Below are positions 45,579-53,258 of a DNA stretch of 64,000 nt, piece after piece (positions within the stretch are counted from its first letter, which is position 1; each line of letters starts with the position of its first letter). The translations under genes were made by a program, and so were the position numbers. The notes under the pieces were generated by a model, which was given only the letters and a program-made list of their open reading frames with translations, did not search any database and was not told where the DNA came from. The DNA is taken from contig CANLOU010000002.1 in the NCBI GenBank assembly GCA_947492995.1, positions 434,001 to 498,000 on the forward strand, read 5' to 3'. Source of the DNA: an uncultured Litoreibacter sp. GTDB taxonomy: Bacteria; Pseudomonadota; Alphaproteobacteria; Rhodobacterales; Rhodobacteraceae.

Positions 45579-45617
45579 AAGCGGCACGAACCACGGGGGT
45601 TCGGGGCCGCTTTTTTC
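45579..45617 (+). terminator. Strong intrinsic terminator in the gene transfer agent leader
   Basis: GCGGC (45581-45585) pairs with GCCGC (45606-45610) and CGAACC (45587-45592) with GGTTCG (45598-45603), giving an 11-bp stem with one small internal bulge, preceded by AA and followed by six T residues (45611-45616). It sits between the predicted promoter and g1, 74 bp before the start codon. Confidence 0.8.
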
Positions 45618-45690
45618 TTGGCCGACGTAGACTGGCCGGGACCAAGCGGCCCAACATCACAATCGCAGCGCAGCATATTTGGAGGCGCGG

Positions 45691-46134
45691 ATGACCGAAA
45701 CCCCGAAGGAGATGGTTCCCAATGGGACATCTGAAGGCGGAGAACAGCACAATGAACGCAAACTATATTCGGGGGCGTTGCCCCCCGATCTGGCCGAGCT
45801 GGACGCCGCCGTAAAGCAGCGCATCGACAGCACATTGAATTCCTTTGAATTCGTTCTGGCCAGACTCCGCAGCGCGCTTGAGGCGCATGCGATTGAAATC
45901 GAAGAGGGCTCCTTGGAGCATCGCGAACTGAGCGCAAACCTCAGGCATTTTATGCCGATTTTGACAGCCACCGTACATCAGGAGAACAAGGTCCATGAAA
46001 CCATTGAACAGCGCGTTGGCAAGGCAGGAAAATACGCTATCGACCTCAAACGCGCCCGATCTGAAATTCATGGCAGGCTCTCTCGCATCCTTGAGGCCAG
46101 AGGAAGTGACCGCCTTTCTCGCAAGCCTGAGTGA
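45691..46134 (+). CDS. GTA g1, small terminase-type DNA packaging protein
   Basis: 147 residues, largely helical. The core ALPPDLAELDAAVKQRIDSTLNSFEFVLARLRSALEAHAIEIEEG carries conserved g1-like residues; the N-terminal 25 residues are hydrophilic and the C-terminal part is basic (KRARSEIHGRLSRILEARG). In RcGTA g1 has been identified as the small terminase that works with TerL. Position immediately before the large terminase fits. ATG at 45691 has GGAGGCGCGG directly upstream. The 3' end overlaps the start of g2 by 65 bp. Confidence 0.75.
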   Translation: MTETPKEMVPNGTSEGGEQHNERKLYSGALPPDLAELDAAVKQRIDSTLNSFEFVLARLRSALEAHAIEIEEGSLEHRELSANLRHFMPILTATVHQENKVHETIEQRVGKAGKYAIDLKRARSEIHGRLSRILEARGSDRLSRKPE

Positions 46135-47401
46135 CCACGCATTGGCAGCATTGCCGTTTGTGTTTGAGTTCTGGGCATTGGAGCATCAGCTGCCGCCCGA
46201 AGGCGACTGGCGCAGCTGGGTCATCATGGGCGGACGGGGCGCGGGCAAGACCCGCGCGGGCGCCGAATGGGTGCGCTCAAAGGTTGAGGGCGACACGCCG
46301 ATGGAGCCGGGCCGCGCCGCACGCGTGGCCCTAGTGGGCGAGACGTTCGACCAGGTCCGGGACGTGATGATCTTTGGCGACAGCGGCATCCTGGCCTGCT
46401 CTCCGCCGGACCGACGCCCTGAATGGCAGGCCGGAAAGCGCAGGCTGGTTTGGCCCAACGGCGCGATTGCGGAGGCGCATTCGGCGTCGAGCCCAGAAGA
46501 GATGCGGGGCCCGCAATTCGACGCCGCCTGGCTGGATGAGATGGCCAAATGGGCCAAGGCCAAAGAAGCATGGGACATGTTGCAATTCGGGCTGCGGCTG
46601 GGCGACTGCCCGCAGCAGGTTGTGACCACGACCCCCAAAAACGTGACGATTTTGAAAACCATCCTGGAGATGTCATCGACCGTGGTGACCTCCGCCCCGA
46701 CAGAGGCCAACGCGGCCTATCTGGCGGAGAATTTTCTGCAAGACATCCGCGCCCAGTATGGCGGGCGTTTGGCGCGACAGGAACTGGATGGCAAGCTGCT
46801 GGAAGACATTGACGGGGCCTTGTGGACCGGCGCGATGCTGGAGGCGGCGCGGGTTGCCGAGCTGCCGGAATTTGACCGCATCGTTGTGGCGGTGGACCCG
46901 GTCGTGTCGAAATCCAAACATGCGGATGCCTGCGGCATCGTGGTCGTGGGGGCCGTGCTGAAAGGCGACACCCGCGATTGGCACGCGGTGGTCATCGAGG
47001 ACGCAACCGTGCGCGGCGCGTCCTCCAATGAATGGGCCTACGCGGCCATTGCGGCCGCTGACCGGCATGGCGCGGATCGGATCGTGGCCGAGGTGAACCA
47101 AGGCGGCGACCTGGTGGAGCAAGTGCTGCGCCAGCTGGACGGCAACGTGCCCTACAAGGGCGTGCGTGCGACCCGCGGCAAGGTGGTGCGGGCCGAACCC
47201 GTGGCCGCACTTTACGAACAGGGGCGGGTCAAACATTACGGCGACCTGCACCGGTTGGAGGATGAGATGGCGCAGATGACCTCGATGGGGTTTGAAGGCA
47301 AGGGAAGCCCCGACCGGGTGGATGCATTGGTGTGGGCCGTGACGGAGCTGATCCTGAACGCGCCAAAGGCACCAAGTCCACAGATACGGACGCTGGGATG
47401 A
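46070..47401 (+). CDS. GTA g2, large terminase subunit
   Basis: 443 residues. The ATPase domain has Walker A GGRGAGKTRAGAEW near residues 53-66, Walker B AAWLDEMAKW, and motif VVTTTPKN. The C-terminal RNase-H-like nuclease region includes the acidic VAVDPVVSKSKHAD and later IVAEVNQGGDLVEQ and RVDALVWAVTEL. It packages and cuts DNA into capsids; in GTAs sequence specificity is relaxed so any host DNA is packaged. ATG at 46070 was preferred over upstream starts because the conserved SDHALAALPFVFEFWALEHQLPPEGDW region follows soon after; this still overlaps g1 by 65 bp. Confidence 0.93.
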   Translation: MAGSLASLRPEEVTAFLASLSDHALAALPFVFEFWALEHQLPPEGDWRSWVIMGGRGAGKTRAGAEWVRSKVEGDTPMEPGRAARVALVGETFDQVRDVMIFGDSGILACSPPDRRPEWQAGKRRLVWPNGAIAEAHSASSPEEMRGPQFDAAWLDEMAKWAKAKEAWDMLQFGLRLGDCPQQVVTTTPKNVTILKTILEMSSTVVTSAPTEANAAYLAENFLQDIRAQYGGRLARQELDGKLLEDIDGALWTGAMLEAARVAELPEFDRIVVAVDPVVSKSKHADACGIVVVGAVLKGDTRDWHAVVIEDATVRGASSNEWAYAAIAAADRHGADRIVAEVNQGGDLVEQVLRQLDGNVPYKGVRATRGKVVRAEPVAALYEQGRVKHYGDLHRLEDEMAQMTSMGFEGKGSPDRVDALVWAVTELILNAPKAPSPQIRTLG

Positions 47402-47418
47402 CAGCGGCCCTGCGGGGC

Positions 47419-47491
47419 GGATATTTTTTGGAACAATGATGGTCGATGCCGCGCGCTGAATTCAGGGCGGGGGCGTTAACCTTAATGGAAT
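47419..47491. repeat. Composite element in the g2-g3 gap, copy 1
   Basis: GGATATTTTTTGGAACAATG (47419-47438) is followed by GCGTTAACCTTAATGGAAT (47473-47491). The same two parts, in the same order, occur in the g8-g9 gap (52244-52307); the second part is identical over 19 bp. It contains TTAACCTTAA, reminiscent of CtrA half-sites. Confidence 0.7.
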
Positions 47492-47497
47492 GTTGAG

Positions 47498-47528
47498 AGG
47501 TGGGGCCTTTGGGGCCGCCGCCTTTTTC
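47498..47528 (+). terminator. Terminator-like hairpin between g2 and g3
   Basis: AGGTGG (47498-47503) pairs with CCGCCT (47518-47523) with one T-G pair, and GGCC (47504-47507) with GGCC (47513-47516); a single G is bulged. TTTTC follows, then CTTT. The portal gene starts 24 bp further on. Transcripts reaching g3 must pass it. Confidence 0.6.
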
Positions 47529-47552
47529 TTTGGCGATATTGGAGCGGCGGGC

Positions 47553-48719
47553 ATGGTGTTTGACTTTTTGAAGCGGGGCGCGCGGGAGCAGGTGGCGGAG
47601 GTCAAGGCGTCGGCCACCGGGCCTGTCATGGCCTGGCATGGGTCGGGGCGTGTCGCGTGGTCACCGCGCGACACCGTGTCTTTGACCAAGGCCGGTTTTT
47701 CGGGGAACCCTGTGGGGTTCCGGTCCGTCAAGATGGTTGCGGAAGCGGCGGCGGCTTTGCCGCTGGTTTTGCAAGACGAGGGGCAGCGGTTTGACACCCA
47801 TCCCGTCTTGTCGCTGATTTCGCGACCCAATGCGGCGCAGGGACGGGCAGAGCTGTTTGAAGCGTTATATGGCCAGCTGCTTCTCAGCGGGAATGGGTAT
47901 TTTGAGGCTGTGGGCGACGGGATGCCGTCGGAGCTACATGTCTTGCGCTCGGACCGGATGGCGTTGGTGCCGGGATCTGACGGCTGGCCTGTGGCCTATG
48001 ACTACGCGGTCGGCGGCAAGAAGCACCGCTTCTCGATGGTGGACGGGACACCGATTTGCCATGTGCGCAGCTTTCATCCGCAAGACGACCATTACGGGTT
48101 GTCACCCTTGCAGGCGGCAGCCTCGGCGATTGACGTGCATAACAGCGCGTCGCGCTGGTCGAAGGCGTTGCTGGACAATGCGGCAAGGCCGTCGGGGGCG
48201 ATTGTGTACAAGGGCTCGGACGGGGCGGGGGCAATGACCAACGACCAATATGAGCGCCTGCAAAACGAGATGGAGGCGCATCACCAAGGCGCGCGGAACG
48301 CGGGCCGGCCGATGTTGTTGGAAGGGGGGTTGGACTGGAAACCCATGGGGTTCTCGCCCTCCGACATGGAGTTCCAGAAGACTAAGGAGGCCGCTGCGCG
48401 CGAGATCGCGCAGGCCTTTGGGGTGCCGCCGATGCTGGTGGGCATCCCGGGCGACGCCACCTACGCCAACTACGCGGAGGCCAACCGTGCCTTTTACCGC
48501 CTGACCGTTTTGCCCATGGCGGGCAAAGTGCTTGGGGCCCTGTCACATTGGCTGTCCGAGCTGTCCGGCGAGGCGGTTCAGCTGGCGCCGGATCTGGATC
48601 AGATTGCCGCGTTGAGCGTCGAGCGGGACGCGCAATGGTCCCGCGTGGCCGCAGCGGAGTTTTTGAGCGATGGCGAGAAGCGCGTGCTTTTGGGCCTGCC
48701 GCGTGAGGTGGCGCAATGA
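47553..48719 (+). CDS. GTA g3, phage portal protein
   Basis: 388 residues of the HK97-type portal family: WHGSGRVAWSPRDTVSLTKAGFSGNPVGFRSVKMVAEAAAALPLVL, LLLSGNGYFEAVGDGMPSELHVLRSDRMALVPG, HVRSFHPQDDHYGLSPLQAAASAIDVHN, and the late ARPSGAIVYKGSDG and FGVPPMLVGIPGDATYANYAEANRAFYRLTVLP. Twelve copies form the ring through which DNA enters the head. ATG at 47553 has GGAGCGGCGG upstream; the in-frame extension to 47490 is hydrophobic and poorly placed. The stop overlaps g3.5 by four bases. Confidence 0.94.
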   Translation: MVFDFLKRGAREQVAEVKASATGPVMAWHGSGRVAWSPRDTVSLTKAGFSGNPVGFRSVKMVAEAAAALPLVLQDEGQRFDTHPVLSLISRPNAAQGRAELFEALYGQLLLSGNGYFEAVGDGMPSELHVLRSDRMALVPGSDGWPVAYDYAVGGKKHRFSMVDGTPICHVRSFHPQDDHYGLSPLQAAASAIDVHNSASRWSKALLDNAARPSGAIVYKGSDGAGAMTNDQYERLQNEMEAHHQGARNAGRPMLLEGGLDWKPMGFSPSDMEFQKTKEAAAREIAQAFGVPPMLVGIPGDATYANYAEANRAFYRLTVLPMAGKVLGALSHWLSELSGEAVQLAPDLDQIAALSVERDAQWSRVAAAEFLSDGEKRVLLGLPREVAQ

Positions 48720-48982
48720 GCGAAACCAAATCTGAGCGAAACCATTCGCAGACCGGCGGCTCCCGATACTTATACGAGCCGTTTGAATATGCCCGCGCCG
48801 ACACAGTGGACGCCAATGAGCGGGTGCAGGACGAACGCTGGCGCGCCCTTGAATACCGGCTGGGCCAGATTGAGCTGACATTGGAACGTGTGGAACGGCG
48901 CGTTTGGTTCACCATCTTTGGCGTGACGGCGGCCGTTTTGAGCGAGACAGTCACAGGACTTTTGGGAAGCGGGAGCTTATGA
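48716..48982 (+). CDS. GTA g3.5, small membrane-helix protein
   Basis: 88 residues: a hydrophilic N-terminal 60 with a coiled-coil-like stretch (DERWRALEYRLGQIELTLERVERRV) and one C-terminal hydrophobic helix (WFTIFGVTAAVLSETVTGLLG). It occupies the place of the small membrane protein between portal and protease in RcGTA-type clusters. Its role in particle formation is not settled. Both ends overlap neighbours by four bases. Confidence 0.82.
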   Translation: MSETKSERNHSQTGGSRYLYEPFEYARADTVDANERVQDERWRALEYRLGQIELTLERVERRVWFTIFGVTAAVLSETVTGLLGSGSL

Positions 48983-49527
48983 GCATGGACGAATTAGAAC
49001 GCAAATATTGCGTGATTGCAGACCAGATCGAGTTGGGGGCGGATGCCTCGATCTCGGGCTATGCCTCGCTGTTTGGCGAAGTCGATCAGGGTGGCGATGT
49101 GGTCATGCCGGGGGCTTATGCAAGCTCTCTGACCCGGCTGCGTGCCGCCGGGACCCGGGTGAAGCTGCTGTGGCAGCATGACCCCGGCCAGCCGATTGGC
49201 GTCTGGGACGAAGTGCTGGAGGACGAGCGCGGCCTGTTTGTCAAAGGGCGGCTACTGACCGAGACCCAAAAGGGGCGCGAGGCGGCGGCCCTGATCGAGG
49301 CGGGCGCCATTGACGGCTTGTCGATTGGATACCGCACCGTCAAGGCGGACCGCGACGCAAAGGGCCGCCGCCAATTGGCGGAACTGGAGCTGTGGGAAGT
49401 GTCGCTTGTGACCTTCCCGATGCTTCCTGAGGCGCGCATCGGGGCCAAGGCAGAGGATGCCGACCCTGAACTAGCGCATAATTTGGCGGGGGTTTTGCGG
49501 ACCCTTCGCCGGACGCTTGCGGCGTAG
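48979..49527 (+). CDS. GTA g4, HK97-type prohead protease
   Basis: 182 residues with the prohead protease signature: ISGYASLFGEVDQGGDVVMPGAYASSL, VKLLWQHDPGQPIGVWDEVLEDERGLFVKGRLL (catalytic His in QHD), and IDGLSIGYRTVKADRDAKGRRQLAELELWEVSLVTFPMLPEARI (catalytic Ser in LSIGY). It cleaves the capsid N-terminal scaffold region during maturation. Start at 48979 overlaps g3.5 (ATGA); ATG at 48985 is an alternative. Confidence 0.93.
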   Translation: MSMDELERKYCVIADQIELGADASISGYASLFGEVDQGGDVVMPGAYASSLTRLRAAGTRVKLLWQHDPGQPIGVWDEVLEDERGLFVKGRLLTETQKGREAAALIEAGAIDGLSIGYRTVKADRDAKGRRQLAELELWEVSLVTFPMLPEARIGAKAEDADPELAHNLAGVLRTLRRTLAA

Positions 49528-49570
49528 CGCGGGCGACATTTCTTAACACATTGAACCGAAGGACGACTTC

Positions 49571-50773
49571 ATGACGACACCTGAGACCAAGTCTCGGGGC
49601 GGAGAGGCTTTGCCCATCGCCCAACACCCAAACGCCGATTTGGCAACCGAGATGACCGGATTTCTCACCGATTTCAGCGCCTTTCAGGCCGACATCAAAT
49701 CCCGACTGCAACAACAGGAAGACCGAATGACCCATCTGGATCGCAAGACAATCTCCCGCGCCCGCCCGGCGCTTTCGACGGCCGTAGAGGCCGAAGTGCC
49801 GCATCAAAAGGCGTTTAACGCCTATCTGCGGTCCGGCGACGACGACGCGCTGCGTGGGTTGGAGCTGGAAGGCAAGGCGCTGTCCTCGTCAATCGCCGCC
49901 GATGGCGGGTATCTTGTGGACCCGCAAACCTCGGACACCATTCGTGGCGTGCTGAAATCAACGGCATCGCTGCGGGCTGTTGCCAATGTGGTGAATGTGG
50001 AGGCGACCTCTTTCGAGGTGCTGGTCGACCATACCGAGATGGGGGCCGGATGGGCGTCCGAGACGGGGACCCAAACCGAGACGGATACGCCGCAGATTGA
50101 ACGCATCCAGATCCCGCTGCACGAGCTGTCGGCCTTGCCGAAAGCCTCCCAGCGGCTGCTTGATGACAGCGCCTTTGACGTGGAGGGCTGGCTGGCCACA
50201 CGGATCGCAGACAAGTTTGCGACCTCGGAGGCGGCCGCGTTTATCTCGGGCGACGGCGTGGACAAGCCCAAGGGGTTTTTGACGCATAGCACCGTTCTCA
50301 ATACCGGCTGGACCTGGGGCAACCTGGGCTATGTGCCGACCGGATCAAGCGGCGATTTTGCGACTGGCGAGGCCGCGGATTCGGTTGTGACCCTGGTTTA
50401 CTCGCTGGGGGCGAAATACCGTGCGAACGCATCCTTTGTGATGAATTCAAAGACCGCTGGCGCCGTGCGCAAGATGAAAGACGCCGACGGGCGCTTCCTG
50501 TGGTCGGACGGGCTGGCGGCAGGCGAGCCATCGCGCTTGATGGGCTACCCCGTGCTCTTGGCGGAGGACATGCCAGACATTGACGAAGACGCCTTTGCGA
50601 TTGCCTTTGGCGACTTCCGCGCCGGCTACACCGTGGCAGAGCGCCCCGACCTGCGCATCCTGCGTGACCCGTTTTCGGCCAAGCCGCATGTGCTGTTTTA
50701 CGCAACCAAGCGCGTTGGCGGTGACGTCAGCGACTTTGCGGCGATCAAGCTGCTGAAATTCTCGGCCAGCTAG
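49571..50773 (+). CDS. GTA g5, major capsid protein (HK97 fold)
   Basis: 400 residues. The N-terminal 110-120 residues are acidic and helical (a scaffold delta domain with QADIKSRLQQQEDRMTHLDRKT), ending near the region where the mature protein should start (QKAFNAYLRSGDDDALRG). The HK97 core follows: SSSIAADGGYLVDPQTSDTIRGVLKSTASLRAVANVVN, HELSALPKASQRLLDDSAFDVEGWLATRIADKFA, and near the C-terminus LMGYPVLLAEDMPDIDEDAFAIAFGDFRAGY. It builds the GTA head. A strong terminator follows directly. Confidence 0.95.
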   Translation: MTTPETKSRGGEALPIAQHPNADLATEMTGFLTDFSAFQADIKSRLQQQEDRMTHLDRKTISRARPALSTAVEAEVPHQKAFNAYLRSGDDDALRGLELEGKALSSSIAADGGYLVDPQTSDTIRGVLKSTASLRAVANVVNVEATSFEVLVDHTEMGAGWASETGTQTETDTPQIERIQIPLHELSALPKASQRLLDDSAFDVEGWLATRIADKFATSEAAAFISGDGVDKPKGFLTHSTVLNTGWTWGNLGYVPTGSSGDFATGEAADSVVTLVYSLGAKYRANASFVMNSKTAGAVRKMKDADGRFLWSDGLAAGEPSRLMGYPVLLAEDMPDIDEDAFAIAFGDFRAGYTVAERPDLRILRDPFSAKPHVLFYATKRVGGDVSDFAAIKLLKFSAS

Positions 50774-50794
50774 GCGTTTTAGCGACTGAGATCA

Positions 50795-50835
50795 GGCCCC
50801 GCCCGTTTGGTGGTTTGCGGGCGGGGCCGCTTTTT
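50795..50835 (+). terminator. Strong intrinsic terminator after the capsid gene
   Basis: GGCCCCGCCCG (50795-50805) and CGGGCGGGGCC (50818-50828) form a perfect 11-bp stem with a 12-nt loop, followed by GC and five T residues. It lies 22 bp after the g5 stop and 36 bp before g6, inside the GTA operon, so tail genes should be transcribed less than the capsid gene unless termination is overridden. Confidence 0.85.
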
Positions 50836-50871
50836 GACCCATGAAATTTTGACGACCCCTGGAGGTGCGTA

Positions 50872-51468
50872 ATGGTGCTGGTGGAACTGACATCCGTTGA
50901 TTTGTCCGACCTGCCGATGGAGGCGTTTAAGGCGCATCTTCGACTGGGAACCGGATTTGACGACGACGCGCTGCAAGATGAGGTGCTGGAAAGCTACATC
51001 CGCGCCGCAATCGCCGCAGTGGAGGCGCGCATTGGCAAAATGTTGCTGCGCCGCCAAGTTGTTTGGGAAGTGACAGAGTGGGCCGCGGCCGCGGCGCAAC
51101 CACTGCCGGTTGCCCCTGTCTCTGCCATTCTGGCGGTAAGTCTGGTTGACCGCGCGGGGACGCAGAGCAGTGTTGACGCCGACGCCTATACATTGGAACG
51201 CGACACGCACCGGCCACGGCTGGTGGCATCAGGGACATGCCTGCCGAGCGTGCCGACAGGAGGTGCCGCGCGCGTCACCTTTGATGCGGGCTTTGGCCCG
51301 GCCTGGTTGGATGTGCCGCCTGACTTGCGGGAGGCGGTGTTCCTGTTGGCCGCGCATTACTACGAGAACCGGCGCGACGCGTCCGGGGCGAGCGGGCTGA
51401 TGCCATTCGGGGTGATGGCCCTGCTGGATGCCCATCGCAACATTCGCATCTTCGGAGGCGGGGCATGA
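50872..51468 (+). CDS. GTA g6, head-tail connector protein
   Basis: 198 residues, similar in length to RcGTA g6. It shows the gp6-like connector pattern: LPMEAFKAHLRLGTGFDDDALQDEVLESYIRAAIAAVEARIGKMLLRRQVVWEVTEW at the N-terminus and GGAARVTFDAGFGPAWLDVPPDLREAVFLLAAHYYENRRDASG in the second half. It forms the adaptor ring below the portal. The stop overlaps g7 by four bases. A GGAGGTGCGTA ribosome-binding site precedes the start. Confidence 0.9.
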   Translation: MVLVELTSVDLSDLPMEAFKAHLRLGTGFDDDALQDEVLESYIRAAIAAVEARIGKMLLRRQVVWEVTEWAAAAAQPLPVAPVSAILAVSLVDRAGTQSSVDADAYTLERDTHRPRLVASGTCLPSVPTGGAARVTFDAGFGPAWLDVPPDLREAVFLLAAHYYENRRDASGASGLMPFGVMALLDAHRNIRIFGGGA

Positions 51469-51803
51469 ATGCCGTCACCTTGAACAGGCGCCTGGTGCTG
51501 GAAGAGGCGTCACGCGTGGCCGATGGCGCAGGCGGGTTCGCTGAGGCCTGGGTCCCCCTGGGGAGCGTCTGGGCATGGCTACGTGCGGGCAGCGGCAGAG
51601 AGCGGATTGGCGGGACACTGACCGTGTCCGCCGTGCCTTACCAGGTCACAGTGCGCGCCGCGCCTTTTGGCGCCCAATCTCGGCCACGACCGGACCAACG
51701 CTTTCGCGATGGCGCGCGGGTGTTTCGGATTTTGGCCGTTGCCGATGACGACGTGGACCGGCGGTATCTGACCTGCCATTGCACCGAGGAGGTATCTGGA
51801 TGA
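51465..51803 (+). CDS. GTA g7, head-tail adaptor
   Basis: 112 residues of the short head-tail joining family: LNRRLVLEEASRVADGAGGFAEAWVPLGSVWAWLRAGSGRER and DGARVFRILAVADDDVDRRYLTCHCTEE. It probably forms the stopper between connector and tail. Overlaps g6 and g8 by four bases each. Confidence 0.88.
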   Translation: MNAVTLNRRLVLEEASRVADGAGGFAEAWVPLGSVWAWLRAGSGRERIGGTLTVSAVPYQVTVRAAPFGAQSRPRPDQRFRDGARVFRILAVADDDVDRRYLTCHCTEEVSG

Positions 51804-52210
51804 GCTACGCAATGTCAGCCGCCTTGCAGGCGGCGGTCTTTGGCGCGTTGTCCACCGACCCGGTGCTGGACGGATTGATTGGCGGCGCCGTTTTTGATGC
51901 AGACCCTACGGGCGCATTGCCCAGCGCCTACGTCTCTTTGGGGGCGGAACGTGTGCGCAACCGCTCAGACGGGTCGGGTGGCGGCGCGTTGCACGAGTTT
52001 GATGTGGCGGTCGTGACCGAGGGCGACGGGTTCTTTGCCGCAAAGCAGATTGCGGCAGCCGTGTCTGACGCCTTGGTCGATGCCGAGCTGGCGCTGTCGC
52101 GCGGGCGATTGGTGTCTTTGCGCTTTTACAAAGCCAAGGCCGCGCGCGTTGAAAACGGGCGGGTGCGCCGCATTGACCTGATTTTCCGGGCGCGGGTGCA
52201 AGACGGCTGA
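51800..52210 (+). CDS. GTA g8, DUF3168 tail-completion protein
   Basis: 136 residues. It begins MSYAMSAALQAAVFGALSTDPVLDGLIGGAVFDADPTGALPSAYVSLGAERV and ends with VRRIDLIFRARVQDG, the DUF3168/tail-terminator pattern. ATG at 51800 follows GAGGAGG. It likely caps the tail tube at its head-proximal end. Confidence 0.88.
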   Translation: MSYAMSAALQAAVFGALSTDPVLDGLIGGAVFDADPTGALPSAYVSLGAERVRNRSDGSGGGALHEFDVAVVTEGDGFFAAKQIAAAVSDALVDAELALSRGRLVSLRFYKAKAARVENGRVRRIDLIFRARVQDG

Positions 52211-52243
52211 GGGATCGCAAAAGAGATTTAAGGCCTTCGGCGA

Positions 52244-52307
52244 GGATATTTTTGAACATGGGAAGATGACGGCCTGCTGAGGCGGGGCGCGTTAACCTTA
52301 ATGGAAT
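52244..52307. repeat. Composite element in the g8-g9 gap, copy 2
   Basis: GGATATTTTTGAACATGGGA (52244-52263) followed by GCGTTAACCTTAATGGAAT (52289-52307). The second part is identical to 47473-47491. A short GCCTTCGGC hairpin precedes the first part. No strong terminator is seen in this 123-bp gap. Confidence 0.7.
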
Positions 52308-52333
52308 TCATACAAATTTAGTGGAGATGCGGC

Positions 52334-52753
52334 ATGGCAGTTCAACGCGGCAAAGACCTGTTGTTGAAGGTGGACCTGACCGGCGACGGGCAGTTTGAGA
52401 CGATTGCGGGGCTGCGGGCCACGCGGATCTCGTTCAATGCGGAGCAAGTGGATGTGACGTCCCTTGAGAGTGCTGGCGGGTGGCGCGAGCTGCTGGGGGG
52501 CGCGGGCGTGAAATCGGCCTCAATTTCCGGGTCCGGCGTGTTTCGGGATGAAGGCACGGATGAGCGGGCGCGGCAGATTTTCTTTGACGGAGAGATGCCG
52601 GAATTTCAGGTAATCGTGCCGGATTTTGGGATCGTTGAAGGCAAATTTCAAATCACCTCGATCGAATATGCCGGATCGTTGGAGGGCGAGGCGACCTACG
52701 AGATGTCGCTGTCTTCGGCGGGCGCGATTTCCTTTGTGCCGGATGCCGGATGA
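52334..52753 (+). CDS. GTA g9, major tail tube protein
   Basis: 139 residues of the TP901-1-like tail tube family: AVQRGKDLLLKVDLTGDGQFETIAGLRATRISFNAEQVDVTSLESAGGWRELLGGAGVKSASISGSGVF and EGEATYEMSLSSAGAISFVPD. Hexameric rings of it form the tail tube. It follows a 123-bp gap that contains a repeated element, and overlaps g10 by four bases. Confidence 0.9.
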   Translation: MAVQRGKDLLLKVDLTGDGQFETIAGLRATRISFNAEQVDVTSLESAGGWRELLGGAGVKSASISGSGVFRDEGTDERARQIFFDGEMPEFQVIVPDFGIVEGKFQITSIEYAGSLEGEATYEMSLSSAGAISFVPDAG

Positions 52754-53070
52754 TGGGGAACCCTTGGGCGGGCGAAGTTTCGCTGGTTTTGGATGGTGTC
52801 GAGCATGACTTGAAGCTGACACTTGGGGCCTTGGCGGAATTTGAGGCGGCATTGGATGACGAGACTGTATTGCAGTTGATTGAGCGATTTGAAGCAGGTC
52901 AGTTTTCCACCCGCGATGTTTTGGGACTGGTCGTCGCCGGATTGCGCGGCGGCGGCTGGCAGGGCCGGTCGTCCGACCTGCTATCGGTCGAGATTGAGGG
53001 CGGGCTGCTGGGGGCCACCAAGGCCGCCGCGCAATTGCTGGCGCGAGCCTTTGCGGGCGGTGCGGATTGA
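52750..53070 (+). CDS. GTA g10, gene transfer agent family protein (tail assembly chaperone-like)
   Basis: 106 residues, typical of the GTA g10 family: NPWAGEVSLVLDGVEHDLKLTLGALAEFEAALDDETVLQLIERFEAGQFSTRDVLGLVVAGLRGGGW. Position between tail tube and the short g10.1/tape-measure genes suggests a tail assembly chaperone. Overlaps both neighbours by four bases. Confidence 0.88.
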   Translation: MMGNPWAGEVSLVLDGVEHDLKLTLGALAEFEAALDDETVLQLIERFEAGQFSTRDVLGLVVAGLRGGGWQGRSSDLLSVEIEGGLLGATKAAAQLLARAFAGGAD

Positions 53071-53258
53071 CCGGTTTTGACTGGGCGGCCTTGCTGAAAG
53101 CGGGCGTACAAGGCGCTGGGCTGCGCCCGGCGCAGGTCTGGGCGCTGACGCCATACGAGTTGAGCATCGTGCTGGGCGTGGACGGCGCAGAGGCGCCATT
53201 GACGCGGGCGCGGCTGCTGGAAATGGACGCAAAATATGGGAGGGCACAGGGTGAGTGA
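53067..53258 (+). CDS. GTA g10.1, phage tail assembly chaperone-like protein
   Basis: 63 residues. The motif FDWAALLKAGVQGAGLRPAQVWALTPYELSIVLGVDG is the small tail-chaperone signature of GTA clusters; the C-terminus MDAKYGRAQGE is hydrophilic. In long-tailed phages such products help the tape measure protein fold. Overlaps g10 by four bases and g11 by eight. Confidence 0.85.
   Translation: MTGFDWAALLKAGVQGAGLRPAQVWALTPYELSIVLGVDGAEAPLTRARLLEMDAKYGRAQGE

Larger units (their letters stand above)
45341..45690. promoter_or_regulatory. Leader/regulatory region of the gene transfer agent cluster
   Basis: This 350-bp gap is the longest in the window. From left to right it holds a weak GGCC hairpin and a GTTAACCC half-site near 45380, a perfect CtrA box (45442-45456), a sigma-70-like promoter (45481-45511), a strong intrinsic terminator (45579-45617), and the GGAGGCGCGG ribosome-binding site of g1 (45681-45690). 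A 61-codon reading frame across the terminator is not credible as a gene. Confidence 0.7.

Noticed and set aside
45549-45734. A 61-codon reading frame across the GTA leader terminator
   Set aside because: It lacks a ribosome-binding site, spans a strong hairpin and overlaps the g1 start in another frame. A leader peptide cannot be excluded but is not supported.
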